From Saccharothrix sp. NRRL B-16314 (GTDB lineage Bacteria; Actinomycetota; Actinomycetes; Mycobacteriales; Pseudonocardiaceae): a stretch of DNA of 64,000 nt. The notes under the pieces are model-generated. The model saw only the letters and a list, made by a program, of their open reading frames with translations, made no database searches and was not told the DNA's origin. The stretch is from assembly GCF_000716595.1 (NCBI RefSeq), contig NZ_JNXC01000010.1:62001-126000 (forward strand), written 5' to 3'. Positions 50,815-60,282 of this stretch are shown in pieces; position 1 is the stretch's first letter, and every line of letters begins with the position of its first letter. The translations under genes and the position numbers were made by a program.

Positions 50815-52124
50815 TCAGCGGCGGCGCTTCTTCAGGTACGCCGCCAGTTCGTCGTACGCGCCCGCGTCGTTGCCGTACATCGCGTAGTTCCGGGCCGTTT
50901 CCATCCACTCGCCGATGCTCGGCCGCACGGACTTCGCCGCCTCCTGGAGGTGGCGCTGGGTGATCGGCTGCACCCGGCCGGACGCCATGGACGCCTCCAT
51001 GGCCGTCTCCGTCGCCTGCTCGCAGATCAGCGCCAGGTCCGCGCCGGACATGCCGTCGGTCCCCTTGGCGATCTTCCCCAGGTCCAGGCGCTCGGTCGGA
51101 CGGCCGCGCAGGTGCAGCCGCAGGATCGCCTCCCGGGCCTCGACGTCCGGCGGCAGCACCAGCACGGTCCGGTCGAACCGGCCGGGGCGCAGCAACGCCG
51201 AGTCGATGTCCCACGGGTGGTTGCTCGCGGCCAGGACGAACAGGCCCTCGTTGTCGGTGCTCGCGCCGTCGAGCTCGGACAGCATCTGGTTCACGACACC
51301 GCGCATGGACGACCCGCCGCCGCGCAACTCGACCGCTTCTGGCCCAACGCGTCCATCTCGTCGAAGAACAGCAGGCAGGGCCGGTTGCGGCGGGCGGTGT
51401 CGAAGATGCTGCGCAGGTTCCGCTCGCTGCTGCCGATCCACATGTCCAGGACGTCGCTGAGGCCGATCTCGTAGAAGCTCGCGCCCAGCTCACCCGCCAG
51501 CGCGCGGGCGATGAACGTCTTGCCGCAGCCGGGAGGTCCCCACAGCAGCAGACCGCCGCGCAGGGACTTGCCGAACTCCATTCGCAGCTCGGGGTTGCGC
51601 AACGGCGTCAGGAACGACAGGTCCAGGCGCTTCTTCACGTCCGCGAGGCCGCCGACGTCCGCCAGCGTGAGCCCGGCCTGCCCGAGCGTGCCGATGGCGG
51701 GTTCCGCGAGGGGCTCGCTCTCGGACCACTGCTGGAAGATCTCGTCGGCCGTGTCCGGCACGGCGCTCGCCGCGGTGTGCGGCGCCACCGAAGCAGGTGT
51801 CGGCGTGACGGGCTGAGGCGTGACGGGCTGGGGCGTGGCGGGCTTCGCGGCGGGCGGCGGGTCCGCCGGGTCCAGGGCGTCCGCGAGCCGGCCGTAGGAC
51901 GCAGCCCTGGCCTCGTCGCCGAGGGCGCTCGCCGCGGCGGCGGCGGTGCGCAGCGCCTCGACGTGGTCCGGCACGGCGCCGAGCACCGCGGTGGCGTTGG
52001 CCAGCGCTTCGTCCGGGCGGCCCGCGTCCAGCAGCAGGCGGGCGACGTGCGCCCGCACCGGGTGGTTGGCGGGATCCGCGGTCAGCGCGCCGAGCAGTGC
52101 CTCGATCACCGGGTCATGCGTCAC
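50815..52124 (-). pseudogene. TPR/AAA+ ATPase interrupted by a -1 frameshift
   Basis: Starts at GTG 52124. The first frame gives TPR-like helices, a Pro/Thr-rich linker, Walker A (LLLWGPPGCGKTFIARALAGE) and Walker B (CLLFFDEMDALGQKRS), then runs out of frame. The second frame resumes exactly in register of the family with ELRGGGSSMRGVVNQML, the sensor (VLAASNHPWDID), the Arg finger (RPGRFDRT) and the C-terminal helices. One base is missing near 51328-51336. The conserved halves look unmutated, so this is a recent frameshift, a base error or programmed frameshifting. It is divergent from the TPR membrane protein. Confidence 0.85.
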
Positions 52125-52222
52125 GCGCGGAACGGTACCCGATCGTATTCTCCTTACTTTGACCAGCGACTTCCCCTGTCTCTACGGTATGCCGGACGAG
52201 TACGGCGCAGCCGGGGTGGGGG

Positions 52223-53449
52223 ATGGACGAGACTGCTGGTGTTGCGGTGCAGCGTGGTCAGGCGCTGCTCGACCTCGGCCGGGCGCGGGAGGCGGAGGAG
52301 CAGTTCCGCACCGCGCTGGCCGCGGCTCCCGGTGAACCCACGCTGCACGCGTTGCTGGCCCAGGCCCTCCTGCGCCAGCAGCGCTACCAGGAGGCGCACG
52401 ACGTCAGCCGCGCGGCGGTCGGCGCGGCCCCTGAGCACGTGATGGCCTACTCCACCCTCGCCGCGTCGCTCGCCGGGCTGAAGCGCCTGCCCGAGGCCGA
52501 GGAGGCGGTGCGGCACGCGCTGGCCCTGGCGCCGGAGGCTTCGGTGCTGTACGTCCAGCAGGCCTACGTGCTGTTGGCGCAGGACCGGCCGGCCGACGCG
52601 CTCGTCAGCATCGACCGGGCGCGCGCCCTCGACCCGGAGGACGCCGACGCCGCCGCGGTGCAGGCCGCCGTGCTCTTCGAGTCGCACCGGTTCGAGGACG
52701 CCGATGCCGCGGTGGACGAGGCGCTGCGCCTCGACCCGGAGAACGTCGACGCCCACCGCATCCGGGGTCTGCTGGCGCTGCGCCGCGGCGGCGGTGAAAC
52801 GGCGGTCCAGGCGCACCGCACCGCCCTGCGCCTGTCGCCCACCGATTCGGACGCCCGTGAGGGCCTGTCCGTCGCGCTCAAGTCCCGCAACCCGCTCTAC
52901 GGCCTCATGTTGCGGTACGGCATGTGGCTGAAGACGCTGCCGACCGGCATGCGCCTGCTGGTGCTGTTCCTGCCGTTCATCCTGACCCGCGTGCTGCGGC
53001 CGTTCGAGGGTCAGGCGTGGGCGAGCGTGCTGCTCGTGGTGGTGATCGCGGCCGTCGTGCTCAGCTGGAGCCTCGAACCGCTGATGAACTGCGTGCTGCT
53101 GCTCAGCCGCGAACGCCACCTGCTGAACCGCACGGCGCGGTTGTCGACCTACGCCTTCCTCGGGTTCGCGGCGGCGGCCCTCGGGGTGCTCGCCGTCGGG
53201 GTGGACACCGGTCCGGCGCGGTTGCTGACGCTGGCCCTCGGCTTGTGCCTGTGGGCGATGGCCATCGGCTCCGCGCACACCATCCGGGCGGACCGCCGCA
53301 AGATCCTGGCCATCGGCGCCGGGGTGGCGGCCGTCGTCGCCGTGATCGCGTTCGCCGGGGCGGTGGGCGGCATCGGTGGCTTGACCGTCGCCGTGACGGC
53401 CGTGTTCCTGAGCGGCATCGCGGCCACCTGGTTCACCGTCTTCTCCTGA
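52223..53449 (+). CDS. TPR-repeat membrane protein
   Basis: 408 residues. Five to six tetratricopeptide repeats fill residues 1-215 (GQALLDLGRAREAEEQFRTAL, EAEEAVRHALALAPE, EDADAAVDEALRLDPEN). They are followed by about five transmembrane helices (LLVLFLPFILTRVL, LLVVVIAAVVLSWSL, FLGFAAAALGVLAVGV, ILAIGAGVAAVVAVIAF). The N-terminal TPR part faces the cytosol. It pairs divergently (98 bp) with the TPR/AAA+ ATPase, suggesting a joint membrane-associated machine of unknown role. Confidence 0.85.
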   Translation: MDETAGVAVQRGQALLDLGRAREAEEQFRTALAAAPGEPTLHALLAQALLRQQRYQEAHDVSRAAVGAAPEHVMAYSTLAASLAGLKRLPEAEEAVRHALALAPEASVLYVQQAYVLLAQDRPADALVSIDRARALDPEDADAAAVQAAVLFESHRFEDADAAVDEALRLDPENVDAHRIRGLLALRRGGGETAVQAHRTALRLSPTDSDAREGLSVALKSRNPLYGLMLRYGMWLKTLPTGMRLLVLFLPFILTRVLRPFEGQAWASVLLVVVIAAVVLSWSLEPLMNCVLLLSRERHLLNRTARLSTYAFLGFAAAALGVLAVGVDTGPARLLTLALGLCLWAMAIGSAHTIRADRRKILAIGAGVAAVVAVIAFAGAVGGIGGLTVAVTAVFLSGIAATWFTVFS

Positions 53450-53461
53450 TCCGCCGGCCGG

Positions 53462-54322
53462 TCACCCCCGGTCGGCGCGGCGGGTGTTCTCGACGATCGC
53501 GTCGAGGATTGTCGCCCACGCGCCGGGCGGGAGGTCGTGTCCCATGCCCGGGACGAGCAGGAGTCGCGCGCCGCTGATCGCGGCTGCGGTCGCCTCGCCG
53601 CCGGAGTGGTGGCACATGCGGTCCGCGGTCCCGTGGATCACCACCGTCGGAGCCGTGATCAACGCGAGTTGAGCGGTGCGGTCTCCCGCCGCCCGCACGG
53701 CCTTGTGCTGCCGCCGCCGTCCGCCGCGGTGGTCGGGGTCGCGGCGGAACGAGAGCGCGGTGGCCCGCCTGATCTCCTCAAGGTCCTGCTCGAAGCCGGG
53801 CGAGCCGATGGCCTCGAACACCCGCACCCGCCGCTCGACGGCCTCCTGCTCGGTGCGGGCGCCCCGGGCCAGCACGTGCCGGATCAACCGCAGCGAGGTG
53901 CGGCCCTTGCCGCGGCGGCCGGTGGTGGACATCAGCGACGCCAGGCTCCGGACCCGTGCCGGGTGGAGCGCGGCCATGACCTGGGCGATCATCCCGCCCA
54001 TCGACGCTCCGACCACGTGGGCGCGGGCGACGCCGAGCGCGTCGAGGAGCCCGATGGCGTCGGCCGCCATGTCGGCCAACGAGTAGGCGGCTCCTGGCAG
54101 GTGGGTCGAGCGCCCGGCGTCGCGGTTGTCGAACCGGACGACGTGGAAACCGCGCTCGGCGAGCCGCACGCAGAACTCGTCGGGCCAGTGCACGAGCTGG
54201 AACCCCATGCCCATGACCAGCAGCAGCACGGGGTGCCGCGGGTCGCCGAAGGTCTCATGGCAGAGCTCGATGCCGTTGGCCGTCACGAAGTGTTCCGACG
54301 CGGTGGTCGTGACGTCTCGCAT
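53462..54322 (-). CDS. Alpha/beta hydrolase
   Basis: 286 residues. LLLVMGMGFQLVHWP is the oxyanion region, the nucleophile Ser is in VVGASMGGMIAQ, the acid in VIHGTADRMCHHSGG and the His in LLVPGMGHDLPPG. The FDNRDAGRSTHLPG segment is typical of the RdmC/aclacinomycin methylesterase-like branch. Start ATG 54322. Convergent with the TPR gene. Substrate unknown. Confidence 0.9.
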   Translation of the reverse strand: MRDVTTTASEHFVTANGIELCHETFGDPRHPVLLLVMGMGFQLVHWPDEFCVRLAERGFHVVRFDNRDAGRSTHLPGAAYSLADMAADAIGLLDALGVARAHVVGASMGGMIAQVMAALHPARVRSLASLMSTTGRRGKGRTSLRLIRHVLARGARTEQEAVERRVRVFEAIGSPGFEQDLEEIRRATALSFRRDPDHRGGRRRQHKAVRAAGDRTAQLALITAPTVVIHGTADRMCHHSGGEATAAAISGARLLLVPGMGHDLPPGAWATILDAIVENTRRADRG

Positions 54323-54360
54323 GGGTCTCCAACCCGGTCGAGTCCAGGAGCCCGGTCGGG

Positions 54361-54774
54361 CTAGGCCTGGTCGGGCTTGTAGCAGGTGTCGAAGCCGGCG
54401 GGCTTGGGCTGGTTGCCCGCGAGCAAGGCCACCACGTCCTGCTGCTTCAGGTTCTCCGGGTAACCGGGCCAGTCCGGCTCCTGGCCGTTGACGTGCAGCT
54501 CGTCGAGCCAGTAGCCGGACTGGCCGGACACCTTCTCGAACTCGAGGTCGCAACCCTTGACCCGGACCGTCACCTCCAGCACCTTCTGCGACGACTTGAC
54601 CGTCCGCTTGCCGATCTTCTTGCTCTTCTTCTCGGACTCGCTGCGCGGCTCGCCGATGGTGCCGAAGCCCGCCGCCTTCAACTCCTCGACGAACTTGTCG
54701 TCGTTGCTGGAGCACGCCACCAGGGACGCGGCGCAGCCCAGTGCCAGCAGCACGGACGTGACCTTCGTGTTCAT
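54361..54774 (-). CDS. Lipoprotein
   Basis: 137 residues. Start ATG 54774 gives a type II signal peptide with lipobox LVAC at residues 15-18 (KVTSVLLALGCAASLVAC). The mature part is small, Lys-rich (EKKSKKIGKR) with two Cys (GCDLEF, DTCYKPDQ) that could pair. Expected on the outer face of the membrane. No recognised domain. It sits 38 bp upstream of the hydrolase gene. Confidence 0.8.
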   Translation of the reverse strand: MNTKVTSVLLALGCAASLVACSSNDDKFVEELKAAGFGTIGEPRSESEKKSKKIGKRTVKSSQKVLEVTVRVKGCDLEFEKVSGQSGYWLDELHVNGQEPDWPGYPENLKQQDVVALLAGNQPKPAGFDTCYKPDQA

Positions 54775-54901
54775 GGCGCACAGCAAACATGGGCGGCCGA
54801 AGTACCCGCGCCCCGGGTCACCCAACCGTTACCGCGCTGTGACCGTCGTCCCGGCTGCGGGCGTCCGGTCGGCCCAGCCCCGAACTCGTCCGCACGGCCG
54901 C

Positions 54902-54926
54902 GAAAGCGTTGAAAAGCAACGCTTTC
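54902..54926. promoter_or_regulatory. 10-bp perfect inverted repeat (operator or hairpin)
   Basis: GAAAGCGTTG, loop AAAAG, CAACGCTTTC, in the 259-bp gap between the divergent lipoprotein and secreted-protein genes, 108 bp before the latter. Could be a LacI-type operator or an RNA hairpin. Nothing else of note in the gap. Confidence 0.6.
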
Positions 54927-55033
54927 CGCCGGGCTGATTACCTATTTGTGCGGTGGGTAACGAAACCGGCGGGGGTGAGCGAAACAGGGTCTGCACCCCA
55001 ATCGGGCGCTGTCCGCCTTCGTCAGGAGAGCCC

Positions 55034-57259
55034 ATGAGACGGTTCACCACCTTCGTCGTGCTGTTACTGGCCGCCGCCGTCGGCGGCGTCCCACCGGCGG
55101 ATGCCGGCCCACTCGACCGGGTCACCCTGTGCCACTCGCCGGGCACCCCGGCCTAGAAGACGCTCACCCTGCCGGCGCCCGCCGTCGAGGCGCACCTGCG
55201 ACACGGCGACCGGCTCGGGTCGTGCGAGGACGGCGTGCCGTGCGCCGCGCCGCCGCCGGTCCAGGAGATCCCGCCGGGCACCGAGCCGGCGGAGGAGCCC
55301 GAGTACGTCTCCGAGGCCGTCGCGGTGCTGGAAGGCGCGAGTGAGAACGGCTTCACCGCCGCCGGCGCGCCGATCACGCTCCGCCTGAGCTGCCCCACGC
55401 TCGACCAGACGACCGAATCCGTCGTCGTGTACGACAACGGCCTCCCGTTGCCCTTCTCGTCACTCGCCCTGACCGCCGACACCATCACCGTCACAGGCGG
55501 TCTCGGTGCCGGCCGCCACGAGCTCGCGCTGTCCGCGCTGGACGTGCACGGCTACGCGATCGAGGCGGACTTCGTGCTCTGGGTCGGCAACCACATGGTG
55601 CCGGTCCTCGTGCTCGACGCGAACGGCGCGCCCGTGGAGGGCGCGTCCGTGGTGGCCAAGCTGTCCGACGACCCGGACGTGTCGGCGACCCTCGTGACCG
55701 ACGCGGCGGGCCGCGGTGCGTTCCCGAACCTGCCCAACCGCTCGTACAACGTGATCGCGAACGCCGCCGGCAACCGGTTCGCCACCCAGCCGACGAGCGT
55801 GTTCGACGGCACCGTCGTGCTGCGGCTGCTCGGCATCGGGGCGCCGAGCGCGGTGGACAACAACGACTTCTCGCAGGGCACGGCGGGGTGGGAGACCGGC
55901 ACCGCGCCGGTCTCGGTGATCCCGCACGTCGAGGGCTCGCCGTCCGGGTTCACCGCCGCCACCCAGCCGAACGGGGCGCGCACCGAGGAGGCGTCGGCGC
56001 AGGCCACCGCCGCCATCACCGGATCGGCTCCCGCCGGGCTGTCGGCCGAGGCCGCCGACTTCGACCTCGCCCTGGACACCGCGGGCGAGGGGCAGCAGTC
56101 GATCTCGCGGACCTTCGACGTCGAGGCCGGGGTCAAGAGCGTGACCGTGCGGTACCGGTTCATCACCAGTGAGGTGCCCGGAGGGTGGTTCGGCAGCGAG
56201 TTCAACGACTTCTACAACGTGGCCGTGCGGTCGTCCCAGGCCTCCGGCGCGGTCTCCAACGGCAACAGCATGAACGGCCTCGGCCTGGCCGCGTTCGACG
56301 GCGGCGGCGCGACCGGCTGGAGCGAGTCCGAGCTGCCGGTGGACCCGCAGGGCGACACCGTGCGGGTGGACCTCGCCGTCGCGAACGTCGCCGACGGGCT
56401 GTTCGGCTCGCGGGTCGTGGTGGACGTGGTCGAGGAGAAGAAGCTGACCATCAGCCAGGTCCAGCTGCGGGACATCGACAACCAGGCCCTCCAGTTCCTC
56501 AGCGCGTCCGACCACGCGTACTTCGGTGGTCAGACCCGCGTGCACGGCACGATCACCGTGCAGGGGCCCAAGGACGAGTCGCTGACCGAGCTGGTCCTGG
56601 AGGTGGTGGAGGGCGGCACGACCGTGCGCGGCACCCTCGCCGCCGCCGTCCGGCCCGCGCTGGTGACCGCGTTCGGCGACGACGAGGAGAACAAGATCAC
56701 GACCAACCAGTTGCTGTTCGAGGTGCCTGCCGGCCTGCTCGACGCGGTCGACCAGGCCGCCAACGGCCAGTTGACGCTCCGCGTGCGGGCCACGTCGTCC
56801 AGCGGGGAGACGGCCGAGAAGGACGCCGGCACCGCGACCAAGCTCGTGCGGTTCACCGGCGCCAACCGCTACGGCGGTCGGGACGGTGCGGTCGGCGGCG
56901 ACGACTGGGCGCTGCCCACGGTGCGCGCGTTCATCGACGGCGCGGGCCAGACGTGGGGCGACTTCTCGAACATGAACGGCGGACCGTTCGCGCCGCACGC
57001 CTCGCACCGCGTCGGCACCAGCGCCGACGGCTGGTTCACCGGCTACAACAACCGTGACGCCACGACCGCCGCGACGATCATCGACCAGCTCAACGCGCAC
57101 GGCACCGACATCCGCTCGGTGTACGTGACCTTCGCGGCCGGGAGCGCGTTCGCCCAGGCCATCGCGAACGTCACGCTCGCCGACGGTCGCGCGGCCACCG
57201 CGGTGATCCGCAACATCGGCGGCCACACCACCCACTTCCACTGGGAGGTCAACCCCTGA
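55034..57259 (+). pseudogene. Secreted cysteine-motif/Ig-like protein with an in-frame amber stop
   Basis: ATG 55034 after GGAGAG encodes a signal peptide (RRFTTFVVLLLAAAVGGVPPADA) and then VTLCHSPGTPA followed by TAG at 55154-55156. The same frame continues with KTLTLPAPAVEAHLRHGDRLGSCED, the normal continuation of a CH..GT...HLxHGDxxGxC module, and on through a carboxypeptidase-regulatory-like region (VLVLDANGAPVEGASVVAKL) to 57259. Total would be about 741 residues. The TAG probably replaced a CAG (Gln). A restart at GTG 55235 would lack a signal peptide. Probably a recent nonsense mutation. Confidence 0.85.
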
Positions 57260-57264
57260 CGGCC

Positions 57265-57296
57265 GGAGGGGGACGGCCGGGTGGCCGTCCCCCTCC
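57265..57296. terminator. Strong bidirectional terminator hairpin
   Basis: GGAGGGGGACGGCC (57265-57278) pairs perfectly with GGCCGTCCCCCTCC (57283-57296) over a 4-nt loop: 14-bp GC stem in the 75-bp gap between convergent genes. Confidence 0.92.
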
Positions 57297-57334
57297 GTGG
57301 TTGTCGGAACGCTGTCGTCGTCAGGACGCCGTGG

Positions 57335-58531
57335 TCAGAAAGAAGCGACGTTGAGCAGCGGTTCGTGCGTGGCGTCCGGGTCGGTGGCCGTGCTCCAGGT
57401 GCCGGTGCCGGCCGCTCGGAGGGCGGACTTCACCGTGTCGGGCGACGCGGTCGCGTGCGTGGCCACGTAGAGCGCCGCGCCACCGGCGACGTGCGGGCTG
57501 GCCATCGACGTGCCCGAGATCGTGTTGTAGCCGCCGCCCTTCCAGGTGGACAGGACGCAGACACCGGGCGCGATGAGGTCGACGTCCGCGCCGTAGTTGG
57601 AGAAGTCCGCGAACGTGTCGTCGACGTCGGTCCGGCAGGTGGCCGCCGCACCGCCGCCCGCCAGGCCGTTGAAGTCGGCCAGCGCGCTGACCGTGATCAC
57701 CTCGTCGTACGCGGCGGGCACGAAGGTCGCCGAGTCCGCCGCGCTGTTGCCGGCGGCCACGACGTAGGTGACGCCCGCCGCGACCGAGCGGCAGATCGCC
57801 TCGTGCAGCGCGTCCTTGTTGCTGCCGCAGGCGCTGTCGCTGCCGGACCCGCCGAGGCTCATGTTGGCGACCTCGATCTCGTCGGCGTGCGCCGTCACGT
57901 AGTCGATGCCGCAGATGATGTCGGACCAGGTGCCGCTGCCCTGGTTGTTGAGCACCCGGACCGGCCAGATCCGGGCGCCGGGCGCGACACCGACGACGCC
58001 GTCACCGTTGTCCAGCGCGCCGATCGTGCCGGCGACGTGGGTGCCGTGGCCGTTGCCGTCGTCGGCGCTGCGACCGCTGGAGCAGTTCTTCGCGCCGGCG
58101 GTGTGCACGTTGAGGTCGGGGTGGTCGAGGTCGACGCCGGTGTCGATCACCGCGACGTCCACGGCCACCCGCTGGTCGGTGCCGTCGATGGCGGCGGTCG
58201 CGCTCAGTTCGGCGTCGACCCGGTTGACGCCGGTCGGCGTGGTCTGCGCGGTGGTGCTCGCGACGCCGTCAGGCTGGACCAGCACCACCCGCGGGTCCCG
58301 GGCAAGGCGGGCCGCGGCGGTGGCGGTCATCTTCGCCGAGTAGCCGCGCAGGGCGCTGGAGTAGACGTGGTTCACGGCGGTGCCGTGGTCGGCCGACACG
58401 GAGGCGGCTTCGACACCGCCGTCCAGCAGGACGATGTACCCGCTGGTCCGGGTGTCGGCGTTGGCGGCGGCAGGGAGGACGGCGGCGAACAGGGTGGCTG
58501 CGATCAGCGACTTGCCGAGTAGGCGGCGCAT
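57335..58531 (-). CDS. Secreted subtilisin-like serine protease (S8)
   Basis: 398 residues. Signal peptide (LIAATLFAAVLPAAANA), I9-type propeptide (GYIVLLDGGVEAASVSADHG), then the S8 domain with triad D130 (VAVIDTGVD), H162 (NGHGTHVAG), S342 (ISGTSMASPHVAGG) and oxyanion N262. Proteinase-K-like layout with several Cys (disulfides). Extracellular protease. It terminates at the hairpin shared with the secreted protein gene. Confidence 0.95.
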   Translation of the reverse strand: MRRLLGKSLIAATLFAAVLPAAANADTRTSGYIVLLDGGVEAASVSADHGTAVNHVYSSALRGYSAKMTATAAARLARDPRVVLVQPDGVASTTAQTTPTGVNRVDAELSATAAIDGTDQRVAVDVAVIDTGVDLDHPDLNVHTAGAKNCSSGRSADDGNGHGTHVAGTIGALDNGDGVVGVAPGARIWPVRVLNNQGSGTWSDIICGIDYVTAHADEIEVANMSLGGSGSDSACGSNKDALHEAICRSVAAGVTYVVAAGNSAADSATFVPAAYDEVITVSALADFNGLAGGGAAATCRTDVDDTFADFSNYGADVDLIAPGVCVLSTWKGGGYNTISGTSMASPHVAGGAALYVATHATASPDTVKSALRAAGTGTWSTATDPDATHEPLLNVASF

Positions 58532-58620
58532 GGCACTCCTGAAGGGGCAGGTGCAGGGGCAACGATGTTCTCATTGCCCGGCGCCCGATCCGTTGCGCCG
58601 TTCAGGCGATATCCGCCGTC

Positions 58621-59139
58621 TCAGACGGCGACGAGCTCGCAGTTCGTCAACGTCACCCGGTCACCCAGGCCCTGGCCGACGTAGTAGCCGGCGGAGACCA
58701 GCGCACTGCGGTAGACCGCTCCGGCGGGGCCGCTCCAGTAGTCGTTGTACAACTTGCCGTCCACGACGGCGAACCGCGCCGTGTACGCCGACGCCCGGTA
58801 GTACCAGCCCGTTGCCTTGAGGCACAGGTGGTTCCCGTCCTCTTTGATCAACCACTTCGCCCAGCCCCGGCTGTCCACGTCCTGCAACTGGAACTGGCAC
58901 GCGGCCTCCGCGTAGCCGATCATGACGATGTAGTCCCAGAACGACTGGCTCGCATTGGGTCCGAGGGGGCTCAGGTACCCGACCAGGTCCTCTCCGGACT
59001 CACCGAGGTAGTTGGCCTTGAGGCGGTACCAGGTGTTGGGGTCTGCCGCCGCCACCACGCCGTCGGGCAGGGGGAGGGGAGGGCCATCGGGGGTGAACGG
59101 CTGGTCGTTCTCGGACGGTGATCTGGAGGGGTCCGCCAT
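58621..59139 (-). CDS. Hypothetical protein
   Basis: About 172 residues from ATG 59139 (MADPSRSPSEN); a GTG at 59148 is the alternative. A Pro-rich, disordered N-terminus precedes NTWYRLKANYLGESGEDLVGYLSPLG, FWDYIVMIGYAEAACQFQLQ and KEDGNHLCLKATGWYYRASAYTARFAVV, which suggests a beta-rich ligand- or lipid-binding domain. No signal peptide. Not recognised. Solitary; upstream gap (59140-59325) has no clear signal. Confidence 0.7.
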   Translation of the reverse strand: MADPSRSPSENDQPFTPDGPPLPLPDGVVAAADPNTWYRLKANYLGESGEDLVGYLSPLGPNASQSFWDYIVMIGYAEAACQFQLQDVDSRGWAKWLIKEDGNHLCLKATGWYYRASAYTARFAVVDGKLYNDYWSGPAGAVYRSALVSAGYYVGQGLGDRVTLTNCELVAV

Positions 59140-59308
59140 TGATCTCACCCTTTCGGGATTGGTTGCTGAGTCAGGGGGTGATGGTCACAGCAGAGTGCTC
59201 GCGAATCCGGCCCGGAAGCAATATCCCTCCACTGTTGTCACCCGGTAGTGGCGGAATTTCCCTGCCCCGACTGCGATGGGTCGACCTTCAGGTGTCACTC
59301 ACTATAGC

Positions 59309-59324
59309 TTCAGTGTTGACTGAA
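59309..59324. terminator. Small inverted repeat after the phosphotransferase gene
   Basis: TTCAGT, GTTG, ACTGAA directly after the stop at 59326; 6-bp stem. Weak terminator or an operator for the divergent hypothetical gene. Confidence 0.35.
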
Positions 59325-59325
59325 T

Positions 59326-60255
59326 CTAGCCGGTTCGGGCGTTGGCCCGGCGGAGGCGTTCGACGGCCTGGACGCGGAGGGCGTCGCAGCACAGCGGGGT
59401 GGTGCCGTGGACGGCTTCCCAGCGGGCGTTGTGCGCCGCCGGCCACAGGCTGGCGGCCCACGCGATCTCCCGCTCCTCCGCGGTGAACCGGCGGCCCCGG
59501 AAGTCCTGGTAGGCCGCGAGGAACGCGGCGGAGCTGTCGATCGGGGCGAGGGTCGGCGGCGTGGTGCTGGGGAACGACCCGCACGCCGCACCCGCCAGCG
59601 CGGCCTCCGGCAGCCACGCCAGGCTGTCCCAGTCGTGCACGGCCCACACCTCCCCGCCGTGCCAGCGGAGGTTCTGGGCTTCGAAGTCGGCGTGGCCCAG
59701 CACGCGCGGCAGGTCGGCGGCCAGCAGCCGCTTGCGGGCCAGTGCGGCCGTGTCGACGACGTGCGCGGGCACGGCGTCCTGGTCCCGGTCGTCGAGCACG
59801 CTGACCGGCGGCCACAGCCCTGAACCCGTGTGGTCCCAACGCGCCCAGCGCGGGTTCGGCAGCGGCGGCGGGACGGTCACGTCGGCCAGTCCGGCCATCA
59901 ACCGGGCGAACACCGCCGCGTAGCGCACGGCGACGTCCGGCGAGTCGCCGCGCAGCAGATCACCGCCGGCTCGCGACTCCTCGGCGTGCACCGCCAACGC
60001 GCCGACCCGGACCGCGGGCGTGAGCGGTCGGGCGCACGGGAAGCCCCGCTCCGCCAACTCGGCCTGCGCGGCGACGCACGACGCGGCCCGCCCGTCGTCC
60101 TCCCGCGCCTTCACCACGACGTCCCGCGCGTCGGCCAACCGCAGCCCGAACACCGTCGACATCTGCCGCAGTGCGAACAGCACGGCGACCGGCTCGGCAC
60201 CCAGGTGGTCCGCGCACCAGCCCGGCAGCCAGTCCGGCAGGTCGTCCAACGGCAT
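59326..60255 (-). CDS. APH-family phosphotransferase
   Basis: 309 residues. The Brenner motif is LGHADFEAQNLRW (HxDxxxxN), followed by VHDWDSLAW (metal Asp). N-lobe Lys in VVVKAREDD. Aminoglycoside-phosphotransferase-like fold that phosphorylates small molecules such as sugars, choline or an antibiotic. The gene lies 27 bp after the methyltransferase start region in the opposite order (methyltransferase upstream), so the two may form a pair. Substrate unknown. Confidence 0.87.
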   Translation of the reverse strand: MPLDDLPDWLPGWCADHLGAEPVAVLFALRQMSTVFGLRLADARDVVVKAREDDGRAASCVAAQAELAERGFPCARPLTPAVRVGALAVHAEESRAGGDLLRGDSPDVAVRYAAVFARLMAGLADVTVPPPLPNPRWARWDHTGSGLWPPVSVLDDRDQDAVPAHVVDTAALARKRLLAADLPRVLGHADFEAQNLRWHGGEVWAVHDWDSLAWLPEAALAGAACGSFPSTTPPTLAPIDSSAAFLAAYQDFRGRRFTAEEREIAWAASLWPAAHNARWEAVHGTTPLCCDALRVQAVERLRRANARTG

Positions 60256-60282
60256 GGGGCGACTGTGCCACGGGCGGGCGGC

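Noticed and set aside
55154..55156. TAG as a recoded amino acid (pyrrolysine-type)
   Set aside because: No sign of a pyrrolysine system in the window, it is not expected in actinomycetes, and a CAG to TAG change explains the position simply.
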